DNA of 64,000 nt from JBAXPV01 sp037132075 (GTDB taxonomy: Bacteria; Bacteroidota; Bacteroidia; Bacteroidales; CAIXZF01), in NCBI GenBank assembly GCA_037132075.1, contig JBAXPV010000005.1, forward strand, positions 1-64,000, written 5' to 3'. The position numbers and the translations under genes are program-made. A model generated the notes under the pieces. The model saw only the letters and a program-made list of their open reading frames with translations, ran no database searches and was not told where the DNA came from. This document shows positions 32,828 through 41,539 of this stretch, in pieces (the stretch's first letter is position 1; every line of letters begins with the position of its first letter).

Positions 32828-33476
32828 ATTTATCCTCCTGTTCAATTCTCTTTAAATAACCTACAACTAAATACGTTAAGGGTGTAGCTACTGTCTCATA
32901 AAGTGTTTTTAATAAAAACCCGGAAAACATTATTATGGCTAAGTCCTGAATTTTAAAGATCCCTGCAAACGCAATAAGATTGAAAATAATCGAATCCGCT
33001 CCTTCGCCGATAATTGTAGAGCCTATAGTTCGAGTCCATAGATACTTACCTTTCGTAAATATTTTCATTTTAGAAAGCACAATGGAGTTTAAAAAACTAC
33101 CCACCAAGAAAGCTACTAGTGATCCTAATGCTATTCGGGGAACTACATTAAAAATATTTAGATAGGCTTGTTGGTCTTTCCAAAATGGTGCTGGCGTAAT
33201 GATTGTTGACAAATAATATACTAGAGTCATGAATCCCAGACAGATAAATCCCCACCAAATAACGCCCTTGGTTTTCTTGTATCCGTATACCTCAGTCAAA
33301 ACGTCATTAACAATATATGCTAATGGAAAACATAAAATCCCAGCAGGGATTGAAAATCCTAGAAATGTTATAATCTTTACTGCTACCGTATTCCCAACCA
33401 ATAAGGAGGAAACAAAAAGCATGGAGATAATATGGAAATATCTATAACCTTTCGGGATTCCAGATTTTTGATTCAT
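32796..33476 (-). CDS. Queuosine-precursor transporter-type membrane protein (YhhQ/VUT family)
   Basis: 226 aa with about six membrane helices. Family signature segments are FPLAYIVNDVLTEVYGYKKT and the GSTIIGEGADSIIFNLIAFA region. Bacterial YhhQ proteins import queuosine precursors (preQ0/preQ1) or queuine. It is rare to see it on a mobile element beside a methyltransferase. The same element carries QatC, a QueC-like enzyme, which could create a need for a deazaguanine precursor; this connection is an inference. Confidence 0.88.
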   Translation of the reverse strand: MNQKSGIPKGYRYFHIISMLFVSSLLVGNTVAVKIITFLGFSIPAGILCFPLAYIVNDVLTEVYGYKKTKGVIWWGFICLGFMTLVYYLSTIITPAPFWKDQQAYLNIFNVVPRIALGSLVAFLVGSFLNSIVLSKMKIFTKGKYLWTRTIGSTIIGEGADSIIFNLIAFAGIFKIQDLAIIMFSGFLLKTLYETVATPLTYLVVGYLKRIEQEDKYDIGENYNPF

Positions 33477-33481
33477 GAAAT

Positions 33482-34654
33482 TTATTCCATTAAACGTTGT
33501 TGATTGAGAGTTCTAATTATATGAACACACACTTTTTCAAAAGTAACCTCTGTTATATTAAATGCCTTACTTTGTGGTTCCGACCATTTAACGGGATAGA
33601 ATACCTTTTCTTTCCAAAACTCCATGTCATCTCCTGTTATTTTGCTAACGCTGTTCAATTTCTTCTTTTTTAGTATTAACGAAAACAGAGACTCATATTC
33701 AAGTCTACCTAAATTATCAAGACCATTTTTACATTCAAAATAAACTAAAGGCACTGAAACTATTGAAGCATCAGCGGTAAACACCCTAATAAACTTAAAC
33801 GGTTCGGATGTATTGAACCAATTAATCAACCTTATTGTTGGATCAATTAGCTCATTCAAGCTTTTCATAGGGTATTCAGGTTTAAATATTTCGCGTAATG
33901 TAAATTCAAAAATACCTTGCCAAAGGTCTTTAACAATAGACAAATTCGGAACATAAAAACGGTAGCCATATTTTAGATAGGGAGACTCTTTTTGCTTAGG
34001 CCCTTTTGGTTGCTCTCGTTTTTTCTGTTGCCTGGCTCCCTTCGTTTGCTCCGATTGCTCTGATTGTACTAGTTGCTCCAGTTGCTTCGTTTCTGTATAA
34101 TTACATGCAAATTCCAAGATATCTTTTCTCGGCTGCTTATAATTTTCAAATATATTACTGATTGTTGTATTCAACAGATCCTTTGTTTCATCGTCACTCT
34201 TATCTTGGCACCATTTAGCCTCAGAAGGAAGACGATTAAATACGCTCGTTTTATTTGAGATTGCCTGCCATGCTAATAATTCGTCCCATTCCGTATCAAA
34301 TTTTGACGATTCTTTTTCGTCTGGTATCTTTTTTAATAGTTCGTAGGCTTCGTCAAATGCCTTCTCGAGATTATTAAATAACGGATCTTCTTGTGCCAAT
34401 CGACTTTTTATAGCCAGAATCATTCCATTTCTAAGGTCGACAGAAATTGGCTTTTGATAATGTTCTGAACCAGATTTTAGTACCTGGTTTACATATGGCC
34501 TAATATTACTAGGATCTTTACCCCTATAATTAGGCGCTGAATTTACAATGGCAACAGCTAGCTCACTCTGGAAATGGAAAAGTACTTTTTTCTCACTGCC
34601 CCCTTTATGTATAACCTTTCTTTTAAACAATAGATCATTTAGGTTCTCTGGCAT
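33482..34654 (-). CDS. Unknown protein heading the transporter/methyltransferase operon
   Basis: About 390 aa. The start at 34654 (MPENLNDLLFKRKVIHKGGS) is chosen because a strong Bacteroidota promoter lies immediately upstream (34672-34702) and the longer frame would begin inside or upstream of it. No family was recognised. A Gln/Lys/Glu-rich low-complexity segment (SEQSEQTKGARQQKKREQPK) in the middle separates two folded halves; its DNA has ~12-bp TTGCTC-type near-repeats. The C-terminal half (LKYGYRFYVPNLSIVKDLWQ …) is rich in aromatics. It lies 5 bp upstream of the transporter. Confidence 0.65.
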   Translation of the reverse strand: MPENLNDLLFKRKVIHKGGSEKKVLFHFQSELAVAIVNSAPNYRGKDPSNIRPYVNQVLKSGSEHYQKPISVDLRNGMILAIKSRLAQEDPLFNNLEKAFDEAYELLKKIPDEKESSKFDTEWDELLAWQAISNKTSVFNRLPSEAKWCQDKSDDETKDLLNTTISNIFENYKQPRKDILEFACNYTETKQLEQLVQSEQSEQTKGARQQKKREQPKGPKQKESPYLKYGYRFYVPNLSIVKDLWQGIFEFTLREIFKPEYPMKSLNELIDPTIRLINWFNTSEPFKFIRVFTADASIVSVPLVYFECKNGLDNLGRLEYESLFSLILKKKKLNSVSKITGDDMEFWKEKVFYPVKWSEPQSKAFNITEVTFEKVCVHIIRTLNQQRLME

Positions 34655-34671
34655 AAGTGTGTAATTTTTTA

Positions 34672-34702
34672 CAAAAGTACGACATTTTGTCTGATTCCGC
34701 AA
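34672..34702 (-). promoter_or_regulatory. Bacteroidota-type promoter for the 34654-31988 operon
   Basis: On the minus strand TTG (34702-34700), 20 bp, then TACTTTTG (34679-34672), an exact match to TTG-N20-TAnnTTTG. The predicted transcript would begin about 10 bp before the ATG at 34654, which also fixes the start of that gene. Confidence 0.75.
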
Positions 34703-35175
34703 CTTTGTATCCACAAATCCCTCCCTTATTTTAACTATTTTTCAAAATCCTGATTTACTGATCAATATAAATATTATTTACAATAGTAGCGATTTTATTT
34801 GCTTTTTAACTTCTACGATGCTACATTTGCTTCGTCTTAGCTTCTGCGATTGCGCATATGTGTTTTCTTTACCTAATCTTTAATATCGCCATGCACTCCA
34901 ACGGGTTCTTACAAAACAAACGATTTCTCGAAAATGTATGTGGAAACTCGGTAAGTATTCCAAAAACGACCCAAGGGCTGTCATGCTCAAGCCTTGATGA
35001 ATACGTCATGCTTTACAGAGCAATGTCTCAATGTTTCCATGATGAACAAATTGTAAAAATCCCACTTCTAAGAATCTCTTTAAACCCTTGTGGTCTTGTA
35101 TCTTATCAATCACTGGTATTTAAAAAAGACAGGCATTCGACCTGTTTATATTATAAACAATTAAAAATCAACAAC
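34703..35175. other. Intergenic region without a convincing gene
   Basis: About 470 bp between divergent genes. A frame runs from 34858 into the propeller gene, but its first ~106 residues look random, and the signal-anchor start at 35176 is a better beginning. No repeat or hairpin stands out. Confidence 0.55.
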
Positions 35176-36285
35176 ATGAAACAGTTTAAAGACAGTCCCA
35201 ACATTAAGGACAACGCTAACAAGGCTAGAGCCCTGTTCAATCGAAAAACGATACTACCTATTACATTGGTAGTTGTTCTTTCATTCATCATTTTTAATGT
35301 TTTTAGCCAGAGCGTAGTAAAGGTCAAACCGAACCTCGAAACCTCTAAAGCGCCAGAGTACTCATTCAAAGTTACTCAATTAAGTTCAACCACCTGGAAC
35401 ACTCCAACGGGGCTGCCTTACAGAACAGGCCCGGGTGTGAATTTGGGTGCCACCTCCTTTGCAATAGTGGATGCTAATCGTGTTGCTTATCTCTGCAATT
35501 CGACCAACGAGGTCTTTATTACTGGCTTGAAAGACGGAAAAGTAATAACAAAATTTTCCGTTGGCTCCGATCCTCGCGATTTTGTTTATGATAAAGGGGA
35601 ATTTTATGTGTTGAATGATTTTGCAGTCAGTTCTTATGATGTCACTGGCAAATTGACCGGCACTTTCGGGTATAGTAAGCAATACTTGGGGGTTGTTCGT
35701 ATGACTCGTTACAATCACGAAATATACCTATTGCTGCCCTCCGGCAACTCTCTACTTATCGCGACGGCTGGGAAAGCCGTTACAGCCAGCGAAACTGAAG
35801 GCTGGATTACTTCAACTGGAAGTAGGGTAATAACAAACATAAATGGAGATAATACCTATGCAATAACGGTTATAACGGCAGAAGGAGTAAGACTCCAAAA
35901 CACTTTTCAAACTGACAAGAAAATAGCCGGTGTATTCCCTGTAGGTATGACAGCGGGCCGGGTAATCCTTGATGTACAAACGTTCATATCGGAAAGTCCG
36001 ATATCTGTAGAACGACAAATAGTAGGTACATTATTTTCTCCCACCGGTTTAGAAAAGGCTGTTTCGGAGATTAAAGTCCCCAATGTTTATTATGTGCTTT
36101 CCTCAAAAGATTTTCTGATTTCAGATTCCGGCACCTTATACAATATGGTGACCGCTCCTGAAGGAGTATTTCTATTCGCACTTAAGGAATCAAGTTCCGG
36201 AGAATCTAACACTTCTAATTATCCTAGTTTCATTGCAACACAATCGTATCACTTTAATGACCATTTAAATCCGGAGGGCAAGTAA
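35176..36285 (+). CDS. Membrane-anchored propeller-like protein
   Basis: 369 aa from ATG 35176 (MKQFKDSPNIKDNANKARAL). One N-terminal membrane helix (ILPITLVVVLSFIIFNVF) preceded by basic residues suggests an inner-membrane anchor with a periplasmic domain. The domain has repeated strands such as NSTNEVFITGLKDGKVITKF and FVYDKGEFYVLNDF, like a seven-bladed propeller similar to NHL or YVTN types. The function is unknown. It is 2 bp from the downstream NlpC/P60-like gene, so they are expressed together. This resembles a conjugation-type pair of an envelope scaffold and a peptidoglycan hydrolase. Confidence 0.7.
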   Translation: MKQFKDSPNIKDNANKARALFNRKTILPITLVVVLSFIIFNVFSQSVVKVKPNLETSKAPEYSFKVTQLSSTTWNTPTGLPYRTGPGVNLGATSFAIVDANRVAYLCNSTNEVFITGLKDGKVITKFSVGSDPRDFVYDKGEFYVLNDFAVSSYDVTGKLTGTFGYSKQYLGVVRMTRYNHEIYLLLPSGNSLLIATAGKAVTASETEGWITSTGSRVITNINGDNTYAITVITAEGVRLQNTFQTDKKIAGVFPVGMTAGRVILDVQTFISESPISVERQIVGTLFSPTGLEKAVSEIKVPNVYYVLSSKDFLISDSGTLYNMVTAPEGVFLFALKESSSGESNTSNYPSFIATQSYHFNDHLNPEGK

Positions 36286-36287
36286 TC

Positions 36288-38129
36288 ATGGAAAAAATTA
36301 TTACACTATTCAGTCATTCTCTTTTTCCTAAAAATTGGGAAAAGAATATTTGTCTATTTTCAATTTTCATTGTTTTATCAGCTTCATTGCCTGCGCAAAT
36401 TACCAGAACGCAGATAATGAATAATGCCAACACTTATACAAACGCCAGCTATTCCTGGACGGCTTCAAATGCAAATAAATGGTCTGGGGTAAACTGTGGA
36501 GGGCGATTAATTTATTACGCTTCCCCCTCATATTCGGGTTGTGTGGTGACGGGTACAAACTGGGGAATGCCATATTGTTGGGGTGGATGGTCAACATTAG
36601 CCAACCACAATACCGCAATGGCCGCGGGGAAAAGTGCTGGTGATATTTGCTCTGGATATTCAGGTGGATGTACAAATTCGCCCTCTTATTTGGCTGGTCT
36701 GGGCTGTGCTAGCGGGATGGATTGTTCGGGATTTGTATCTAGGGCGTGGCAGCTTTCAACAAAATACAATTGTAGCTTATTAAATGGCATTTCTTCTCAA
36801 ATTTCATCAACGCAAGTCCAGCAAGGGGATATTTTAAACACTGCGGGGCACGTTAGACTGGTCTATTCGTATTCTCCCGGAAATGGGAATACAACGGTTC
36901 TTGAATCCTCAGCAAGAGATTGGCGAGTTTCATCATATACCTATACTCCGCAACAACTAACATCCTATACACCACGCGTTTATAATAACATTTCCCAATG
37001 CCTTATCCCAACCAATATCTATTCGTCGAACATCACCTCAACTACGGCCTATGTCTACTGCAATGCAGTTGCTAGTGCTACTCAGTATAAGATAGGTGTA
37101 AAGCCAAGCACTAGCTCAACTTACACATTCTACACTATTACAAGTTTACCCATTTATCTGACAAATCTGCTCTCCGGGACAACATACAATTACAAGCTAG
37201 CAGCTTATTGCCCGGCAAATGGTTGGACGAGTTACTCCGTAGTCTATTCATTTACAACCCAGGCAACCTGCGGTATACCATCGGGAATTTATGCCTCAAA
37301 TATAGCTTCCTCAACGGCGACCCTTAATTGGGGAAGTGTGAACGGGGTTAGCTATTATCAGCTTCAATGGAGACCGAGCAGCAGTAGCACGTGGAATACC
37401 GTCAACGTGTATTCAACTTCATATGGTTTGTCAGGACTTGTTTCATCGACTACTTATTATTTTCAGGTTCGGGCGTATTGTTCCAACGGGTATTATTCAA
37501 ATTACAGTGGCGCTTATTCTTTTAATACAACATATTCTTGTCTCACTCCTTATTCAATTTACGCTTCGCCAATTACAAAAACGTCGGCAGTATTACATTG
37601 GACAGCACAGAATGCTACAAGTTATAATTATTATTTAAAACCAAGCTATTCATCTACTTACACCATATATAGCAACAACACATACAATCCTGTGCAGTTT
37701 AATGGTTTAAGTGGTGGTACAACATATAATTTTAAAATCAGCTCAAATTGTCTGGGTGGGACTTCGCCAATAAGCTCGGTTTATTCATTCACAACTCCGA
37801 CAATGCTTTTACCCGATAGCTCAGTTGGAGAAATAACAATCTCCGATGGAAGTACCGCTCTCCTCGTGCCCGCAGATACCACTCCCATAGGTGAAGTTCG
37901 CTTTTCCCCAAATCCGATACATGCGGGAGAGGAGTTATCTATTGAGGGGATACAGGCGAAAACAACTCTTTCCCTTTATTCACTCGATGGCAGACTAATT
38001 AGGAGCATACAGGCTAATGAGAATATTAAATTATTCCATATTCCAGACGGACTTTCAGCCTCAATATATTTTCTAAAGGTAGAGACTTTGAAAGGAAATA
38101 TATATTTCAAAAAGCTTGTTGTTGACTGA
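36288..38129 (+). CDS. T9SS-exported NlpC/P60-like hydrolase with three fibronectin III domains
   Basis: 613 aa. Signal peptide ending ASLPAQ, then a ~200-residue Cys peptidase/amidase-like domain: catalytic Cys in GMDCSGFVSRAW and His in AGHVRLVYS, the NlpC/P60/CHAP arrangement. Three FN3 repeats follow (about 235-330, 330-420, 420-510), each with the Tyr/Trp/Leu core. The last ~70 residues are a T9SS sorting domain (EVRFSPNPIHAGEELSIEG … SIYFLKVETLKGN). It should act outside the cell on peptidoglycan or peptides, on neighbours or its own envelope. T9SS targeting shows the cargo is adapted to a Bacteroidota host. A terminator is at 38211-38257. Confidence 0.82.
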   Translation: MEKIITLFSHSLFPKNWEKNICLFSIFIVLSASLPAQITRTQIMNNANTYTNASYSWTASNANKWSGVNCGGRLIYYASPSYSGCVVTGTNWGMPYCWGGWSTLANHNTAMAAGKSAGDICSGYSGGCTNSPSYLAGLGCASGMDCSGFVSRAWQLSTKYNCSLLNGISSQISSTQVQQGDILNTAGHVRLVYSYSPGNGNTTVLESSARDWRVSSYTYTPQQLTSYTPRVYNNISQCLIPTNIYSSNITSTTAYVYCNAVASATQYKIGVKPSTSSTYTFYTITSLPIYLTNLLSGTTYNYKLAAYCPANGWTSYSVVYSFTTQATCGIPSGIYASNIASSTATLNWGSVNGVSYYQLQWRPSSSSTWNTVNVYSTSYGLSGLVSSTTYYFQVRAYCSNGYYSNYSGAYSFNTTYSCLTPYSIYASPITKTSAVLHWTAQNATSYNYYLKPSYSSTYTIYSNNTYNPVQFNGLSGGTTYNFKISSNCLGGTSPISSVYSFTTPTMLLPDSSVGEITISDGSTALLVPADTTPIGEVRFSPNPIHAGEELSIEGIQAKTTLSLYSLDGRLIRSIQANENIKLFHIPDGLSASIYFLKVETLKGNIYFKKLVVD

Positions 38130-38210
38130 TTTGAATATCGGGTATTACTAACACAAGAAAATTAAGCCTCTAATAATGCTCAAATAATGAATATTTATGG
38201 TAGCATTTCC

Positions 38211-38257
38211 AAAAGAGAACCATTCACTTTATATTTTATTGGGAGTGGTTCTCTTTT
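38211..38257 (+). terminator. Intrinsic terminator
   Basis: AAAAGAGAACCATTC (38211-38225) pairs with GAGTGGTTCTCTTTT (38243-38257), 14 of 15 positions, ending in a T run. It ends the propeller/hydrolase operon. Confidence 0.85.
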
Positions 38258-38392
38258 AAATTAACTGATCCAGTTTATCTTTCTACTAATGAGTATGAGG
38301 TTGAAGTACATAATGACATACTGCGCTTTCATATTTAGTATTGAGTCTGATCAATCCAGTTTAATTTGAAAACCTTTCAAAACCATTTACCG

Positions 38393-39463
38393 ATGAAAAA
38401 ATTTGACACTCGTTCTAGCATCTTGCTTTTTCCGCCTAAGGTAAAATTAATTTGGAACATAACTAAAATATGCCCTTATGATTGTGGGTTCTGTTGTGTT
38501 GATGCCTATCATGTCACGCGAAAAGGAAACGATGTAATTATCCGAACACATTGCCTATCAAAAGTTCACAGAATAGGCAAGGAAAAGGGAGAGGATGCTT
38601 ACCAAGGTGCCTATAAATATCTTGTGGAGCATGGCTTTGAAATAACCCTGCAAGACAAACTGAAAGTGCTTGAAAATATGGACATAAACACAGAAATAGA
38701 TTTTTCAGGAGGCGATCCCCTGCTACTTAAGGAAAACAGAACAATTATTGAGCGGGCATCTAAAAAATTTGGCATCCAGAATATTAGCATAACCGCTACT
38801 GGTATCGGATTTTCAAAAACATCTCCGGATTCATTAATAAACTTAGCCGGCAACATTGATTTTACATACGATTCGCCTGAGATTGCGAATGTTCCGTATC
38901 GACCGAATTCCTATAATGTTTCTAACCTCCGAAAAGTATTCCAATTGAAAAAATATGGAATGCATATAACTGCACAGATACCTTTAACCTTAGCAAATAT
39001 GACACCAGGAGTAATCGAAAAAATTTTCTTAAACTTGCACGAGAATGGTATCGACAAAGCATTACTAATGAAATTTTTCCCTGTAGGACGCGGATCGGTG
39101 AGCAGCTTTGGTAGTCCATCAGCTGATGAGTACAAAAAAGCTATTGAAGTTTACCAGCAATTAGGAGATACTTATAAGTACCCTGTGGTCACAACCCAAA
39201 CAGCGCTTAAGACAATAATTTCGGAAAATCCTGAAGATTCCTCAGACTACCCTTCCTCGCACCTCGTAATTAATCAAAAAGGCATCTTATCAACAAGCCC
39301 TTGGGCTGTTAATGGTTTTGGCGAACCTCTTCCTGATTTTATCATCGGTGATCTTAAAAAAAGTAAGTTGTCGGTTCTTCTTGACTCGCAGTCAATTAGT
39401 GAAAAAGGTTATAAGGAAAGACTAATGTTTATTTTTAACAAGGCAGCAAGCATCCTTTATTAA
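38393..39463 (+). CDS. Radical SAM protein, unknown substrate
   Basis: 356 aa from ATG 38393 (MKKFDTRSSILLFPPKVKLI); an upstream TTG is possible. The Fe-S motif is CPYDCGFC (CxxxCxxC) near residue 32. A GGDPLLL segment and later TAQIPLTL strand fit the radical SAM barrel. A C-terminal SPASM-type Cys set is absent. The gene is 10 bp before a second radical SAM gene and those two are followed by a DUF5680 gene, so the three form one operon. I know no named pathway with this set. Confidence 0.8.
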   Translation: MKKFDTRSSILLFPPKVKLIWNITKICPYDCGFCCVDAYHVTRKGNDVIIRTHCLSKVHRIGKEKGEDAYQGAYKYLVEHGFEITLQDKLKVLENMDINTEIDFSGGDPLLLKENRTIIERASKKFGIQNISITATGIGFSKTSPDSLINLAGNIDFTYDSPEIANVPYRPNSYNVSNLRKVFQLKKYGMHITAQIPLTLANMTPGVIEKIFLNLHENGIDKALLMKFFPVGRGSVSSFGSPSADEYKKAIEVYQQLGDTYKYPVVTTQTALKTIISENPEDSSDYPSSHLVINQKGILSTSPWAVNGFGEPLPDFIIGDLKKSKLSVLLDSQSISEKGYKERLMFIFNKAASILY

Positions 39464-39473
39464 ATTTAAAGTT

Positions 39474-40289
39474 ATGAAAATCAATGAAACAATTACAAAC
39501 AAAGTGATTACCAAAAGCAAACTGCCTGATGCCGATTTTGTAATAAATCCATTTGTTGGCTGTCAACACGCCTGTATCTATTGCTATGCTGATTTCATGA
39601 AAAGATTTACCGGCCATTCAGGCGAGAAATGGGGCGAATTTGTCGATGTCAAAATAAACGCCGCTGAGACAATAAAGGGGTACACTCATCCAGACAAGAC
39701 GTTATTGATAGGGTCAGTAACCGATCCTTATCAACAAGTGGAGAAAAAACATGAGATAACTCGACAAATCTTGGTAGAACTCCTAAAATACCAACCCAGG
39801 ATAGAGATTCTAACTAAATCAGGCCTGATCATAAGAGACATTGAAATTCTTAAAAAATTTAAAAATTTACGAGTCGGAATTTCTCTAAACTCCCTTGACC
39901 CAAAAATATCAAGAGAACTCGAACCCTTTGCATCAACGCCTAGTATAAGAATAAGGGTTCTCAAGGAGTTAAATGCAGCAAATATTAAATCATATCTGTT
40001 TATTTCTCCAATTTTTCCCTATATTACGAATTATCAAGATATTATAAAAAATGTCATGGATTTCACTCAGGACATAAGCTTTGAGAATTTGAATATTAGA
40101 GCCAATAATAAGGTAGAAATTTGTAAATTTATCGAAAAGAACAAACCCGAATTGCTCGATTTTTATAGAACCCTCTCAACAAATAAGATTTTCTGGAAAT
40201 CGTTGAAGAGCAAAATAATAAGCTATTGCACGCAAAATAACATTAATTATAAAATTTATTTTGATCACCTTAATGAGAAAACAAATTGA
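39474..40289 (+). CDS. SplB-like radical SAM protein
   Basis: 271 aa. CQHACIYCYA gives the CxxxCxxC motif in the style of the spore photoproduct lyase-like/Rv2578c-type radical SAM family, and the downstream LLIGSVTDPYQQVEKK segment is characteristic of it. True SplB is a spore DNA repair enzyme; members of this wider family in non-sporulating bacteria have unknown roles. It overlaps the DUF5680 gene by 17 bp, so the two are translationally coupled. Confidence 0.85.
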   Translation: MKINETITNKVITKSKLPDADFVINPFVGCQHACIYCYADFMKRFTGHSGEKWGEFVDVKINAAETIKGYTHPDKTLLIGSVTDPYQQVEKKHEITRQILVELLKYQPRIEILTKSGLIIRDIEILKKFKNLRVGISLNSLDPKISRELEPFASTPSIRIRVLKELNAANIKSYLFISPIFPYITNYQDIIKNVMDFTQDISFENLNIRANNKVEICKFIEKNKPELLDFYRTLSTNKIFWKSLKSKIISYCTQNNINYKIYFDHLNEKTN

Positions 40290-40809
40290 AATGGTTGACG
40301 ATCTGGAACTTATAAAATTTTTAATAACTGCTAAAACAGCAACCTATGCTTCGGGAAGGAAGGCAAGGAGATACGCTAATGGGCTTAAAGTGTTTATTTA
40401 CAAAGAAAATTCTCTATATTATCGAGACATTTATTATGGCAGCTTACTTGATGCGGGGTTTGAAGTAATATTTAAAAATAACATCCCAGTCTGGTCTATG
40501 TCGTATAGAGGCGGAATGACAGTTAAAAATACAGATTCAAAAATTTGTTTTGCCTTTTTGAGAAAAGCACTCGAAAATATTGACAAGGATTTTCCAGTTA
40601 GAGGTCCCGATCATTATTTAGAAGGTGAATTTGTTTACCTCAACACCTATTATGGTAACATATTTGATTTTGTTGGCAACGAAAATATTACATTAAGTGG
40701 GGAGTTAGTCTATTTAAAAAAATACATTGGAGGAGCTGTTAATCAACAAGATTATAACTTTTTCCATCCTAATTTTAATTCACTCAAGATACTTACAGCA
40801 CCCAAATAA
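40273..40809 (+). CDS. DUF5680-type protein
   Basis: 178 aa from ATG 40273 (MRKQIEMVDDLELIKFLITA). The pattern FLITAKTATYASG … LYYRDIYYGSLLDAGFEVIF … PVWSMSYRGGM matches the DUF5680 family as I know it. Function is not established for the family. It is the last gene of the double radical SAM operon, followed by a terminator at 40813-40838, and may be a partner or substrate carrier. Confidence 0.7.
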   Translation: MRKQIEMVDDLELIKFLITAKTATYASGRKARRYANGLKVFIYKENSLYYRDIYYGSLLDAGFEVIFKNNIPVWSMSYRGGMTVKNTDSKICFAFLRKALENIDKDFPVRGPDHYLEGEFVYLNTYYGNIFDFVGNENITLSGELVYLKKYIGGAVNQQDYNFFHPNFNSLKILTAPK

Positions 40810-40812
40810 AAA

Positions 40813-40838
40813 AGGGCTAAAATTAATATAGCCCTATA
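40813..40838 (+). terminator. Intrinsic terminator
   Basis: AGGGCT (40813-40818) pairs with AGCCCT (40830-40835) with A-rich upstream and TATAAA downstream. It lies 4 bp after the DUF5680 stop. The stem is short, so strength is modest. Confidence 0.55.
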
Positions 40839-40855
40839 AAATTTACCGTTAGAAA

Positions 40856-41293
40856 TTATTCCAAAGATTTAATAACGTCAGGCCTCCCCAAAATAATTTC
40901 GTAGACCTCTGGAAAATCGATTTCCCTCGATAAACTTATTGCCCTCGTAACATCATATTCATGTAAGAAGGCTAGGACTTTCTCATTTTCCAAGATTAGG
41001 TCCCAGATCTCGGGTCGCCCAATTTTTCTCGCTTTTAATAGAGCATGATAGGGATCAAGGCCTTGTAAGTATTGTACTATATCTTCTCGCCCTAATAGCG
41101 ACTTATTAATCTGGGGGTTAGCCCATTTTTTACTTAGCAATAATGCCTCATCTGGGGATATATCGCTTCGGCTCAAAACACAATTATATACTTCTGCGTC
41201 TTTTAGCTGTTCCGAATACTCTATAGCTAGGTATTTTGAGCAGAATTTAAGATTTGACAAGAATTTTAATGCTGTTTCTTTTTTAATGTTCAT
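40856..41293 (-). CDS. Small alpha-helical repeat protein, unknown
   Basis: 145 aa from ATG 41293 (MNIKKETALKFLSNLKFCSK). Three to four ~35-residue repeats are visible: ALLLSKKWANPQINKSLLGR, ALLKARKIGRPEIWDLILEN and AISLSREIDFPEVYEIILGR, each with a leucine-rich helix pair and a P-E/Q-V/I turn. This suggests a helical solenoid used for protein binding. No named family was recognised. Confidence 0.65.
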   Translation of the reverse strand: MNIKKETALKFLSNLKFCSKYLAIEYSEQLKDAEVYNCVLSRSDISPDEALLLSKKWANPQINKSLLGREDIVQYLQGLDPYHALLKARKIGRPEIWDLILENEKVLAFLHEYDVTRAISLSREIDFPEVYEIILGRPDVIKSLE

Positions 41294-41539
41294 AATATAT
41301 GGTTTTAAGTGGTCTTGTTGGGAATGATAAAGTCCCGGGTAAAACAACCACCTAAAACCGAAATAAATTGACTATCCGGTTTCTGGAGTGGCCAGGATAC
41401 CCGGAATTAGTATTCAATTTAATCAGAATCTCGAGTTTAGCCTGAATCGACAACCATGTCAAGAGCTCCAACCGAATTCATAAACATTTGAATTTTAAGA
41501 GACTATAATGAATTTAAAATACAATTTAGAAGCATTTTT
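41294..41539. other. Gap before the candidate structured RNA
   Basis: About 245 bp with no gene. It contains the promoter region for the helical-repeat gene on the minus strand and an AT-rich run leading to the inverted repeat at 41540. No convincing -33/-7 pair was found for a rightward transcript. Confidence 0.5.

Noticed and set aside
34858..35175. Upstream extension of the membrane propeller gene
   Set aside because: The first ~106 residues look random and would place the signal-anchor helix in the middle of the protein; ATG 35176 gives a normal anchor.
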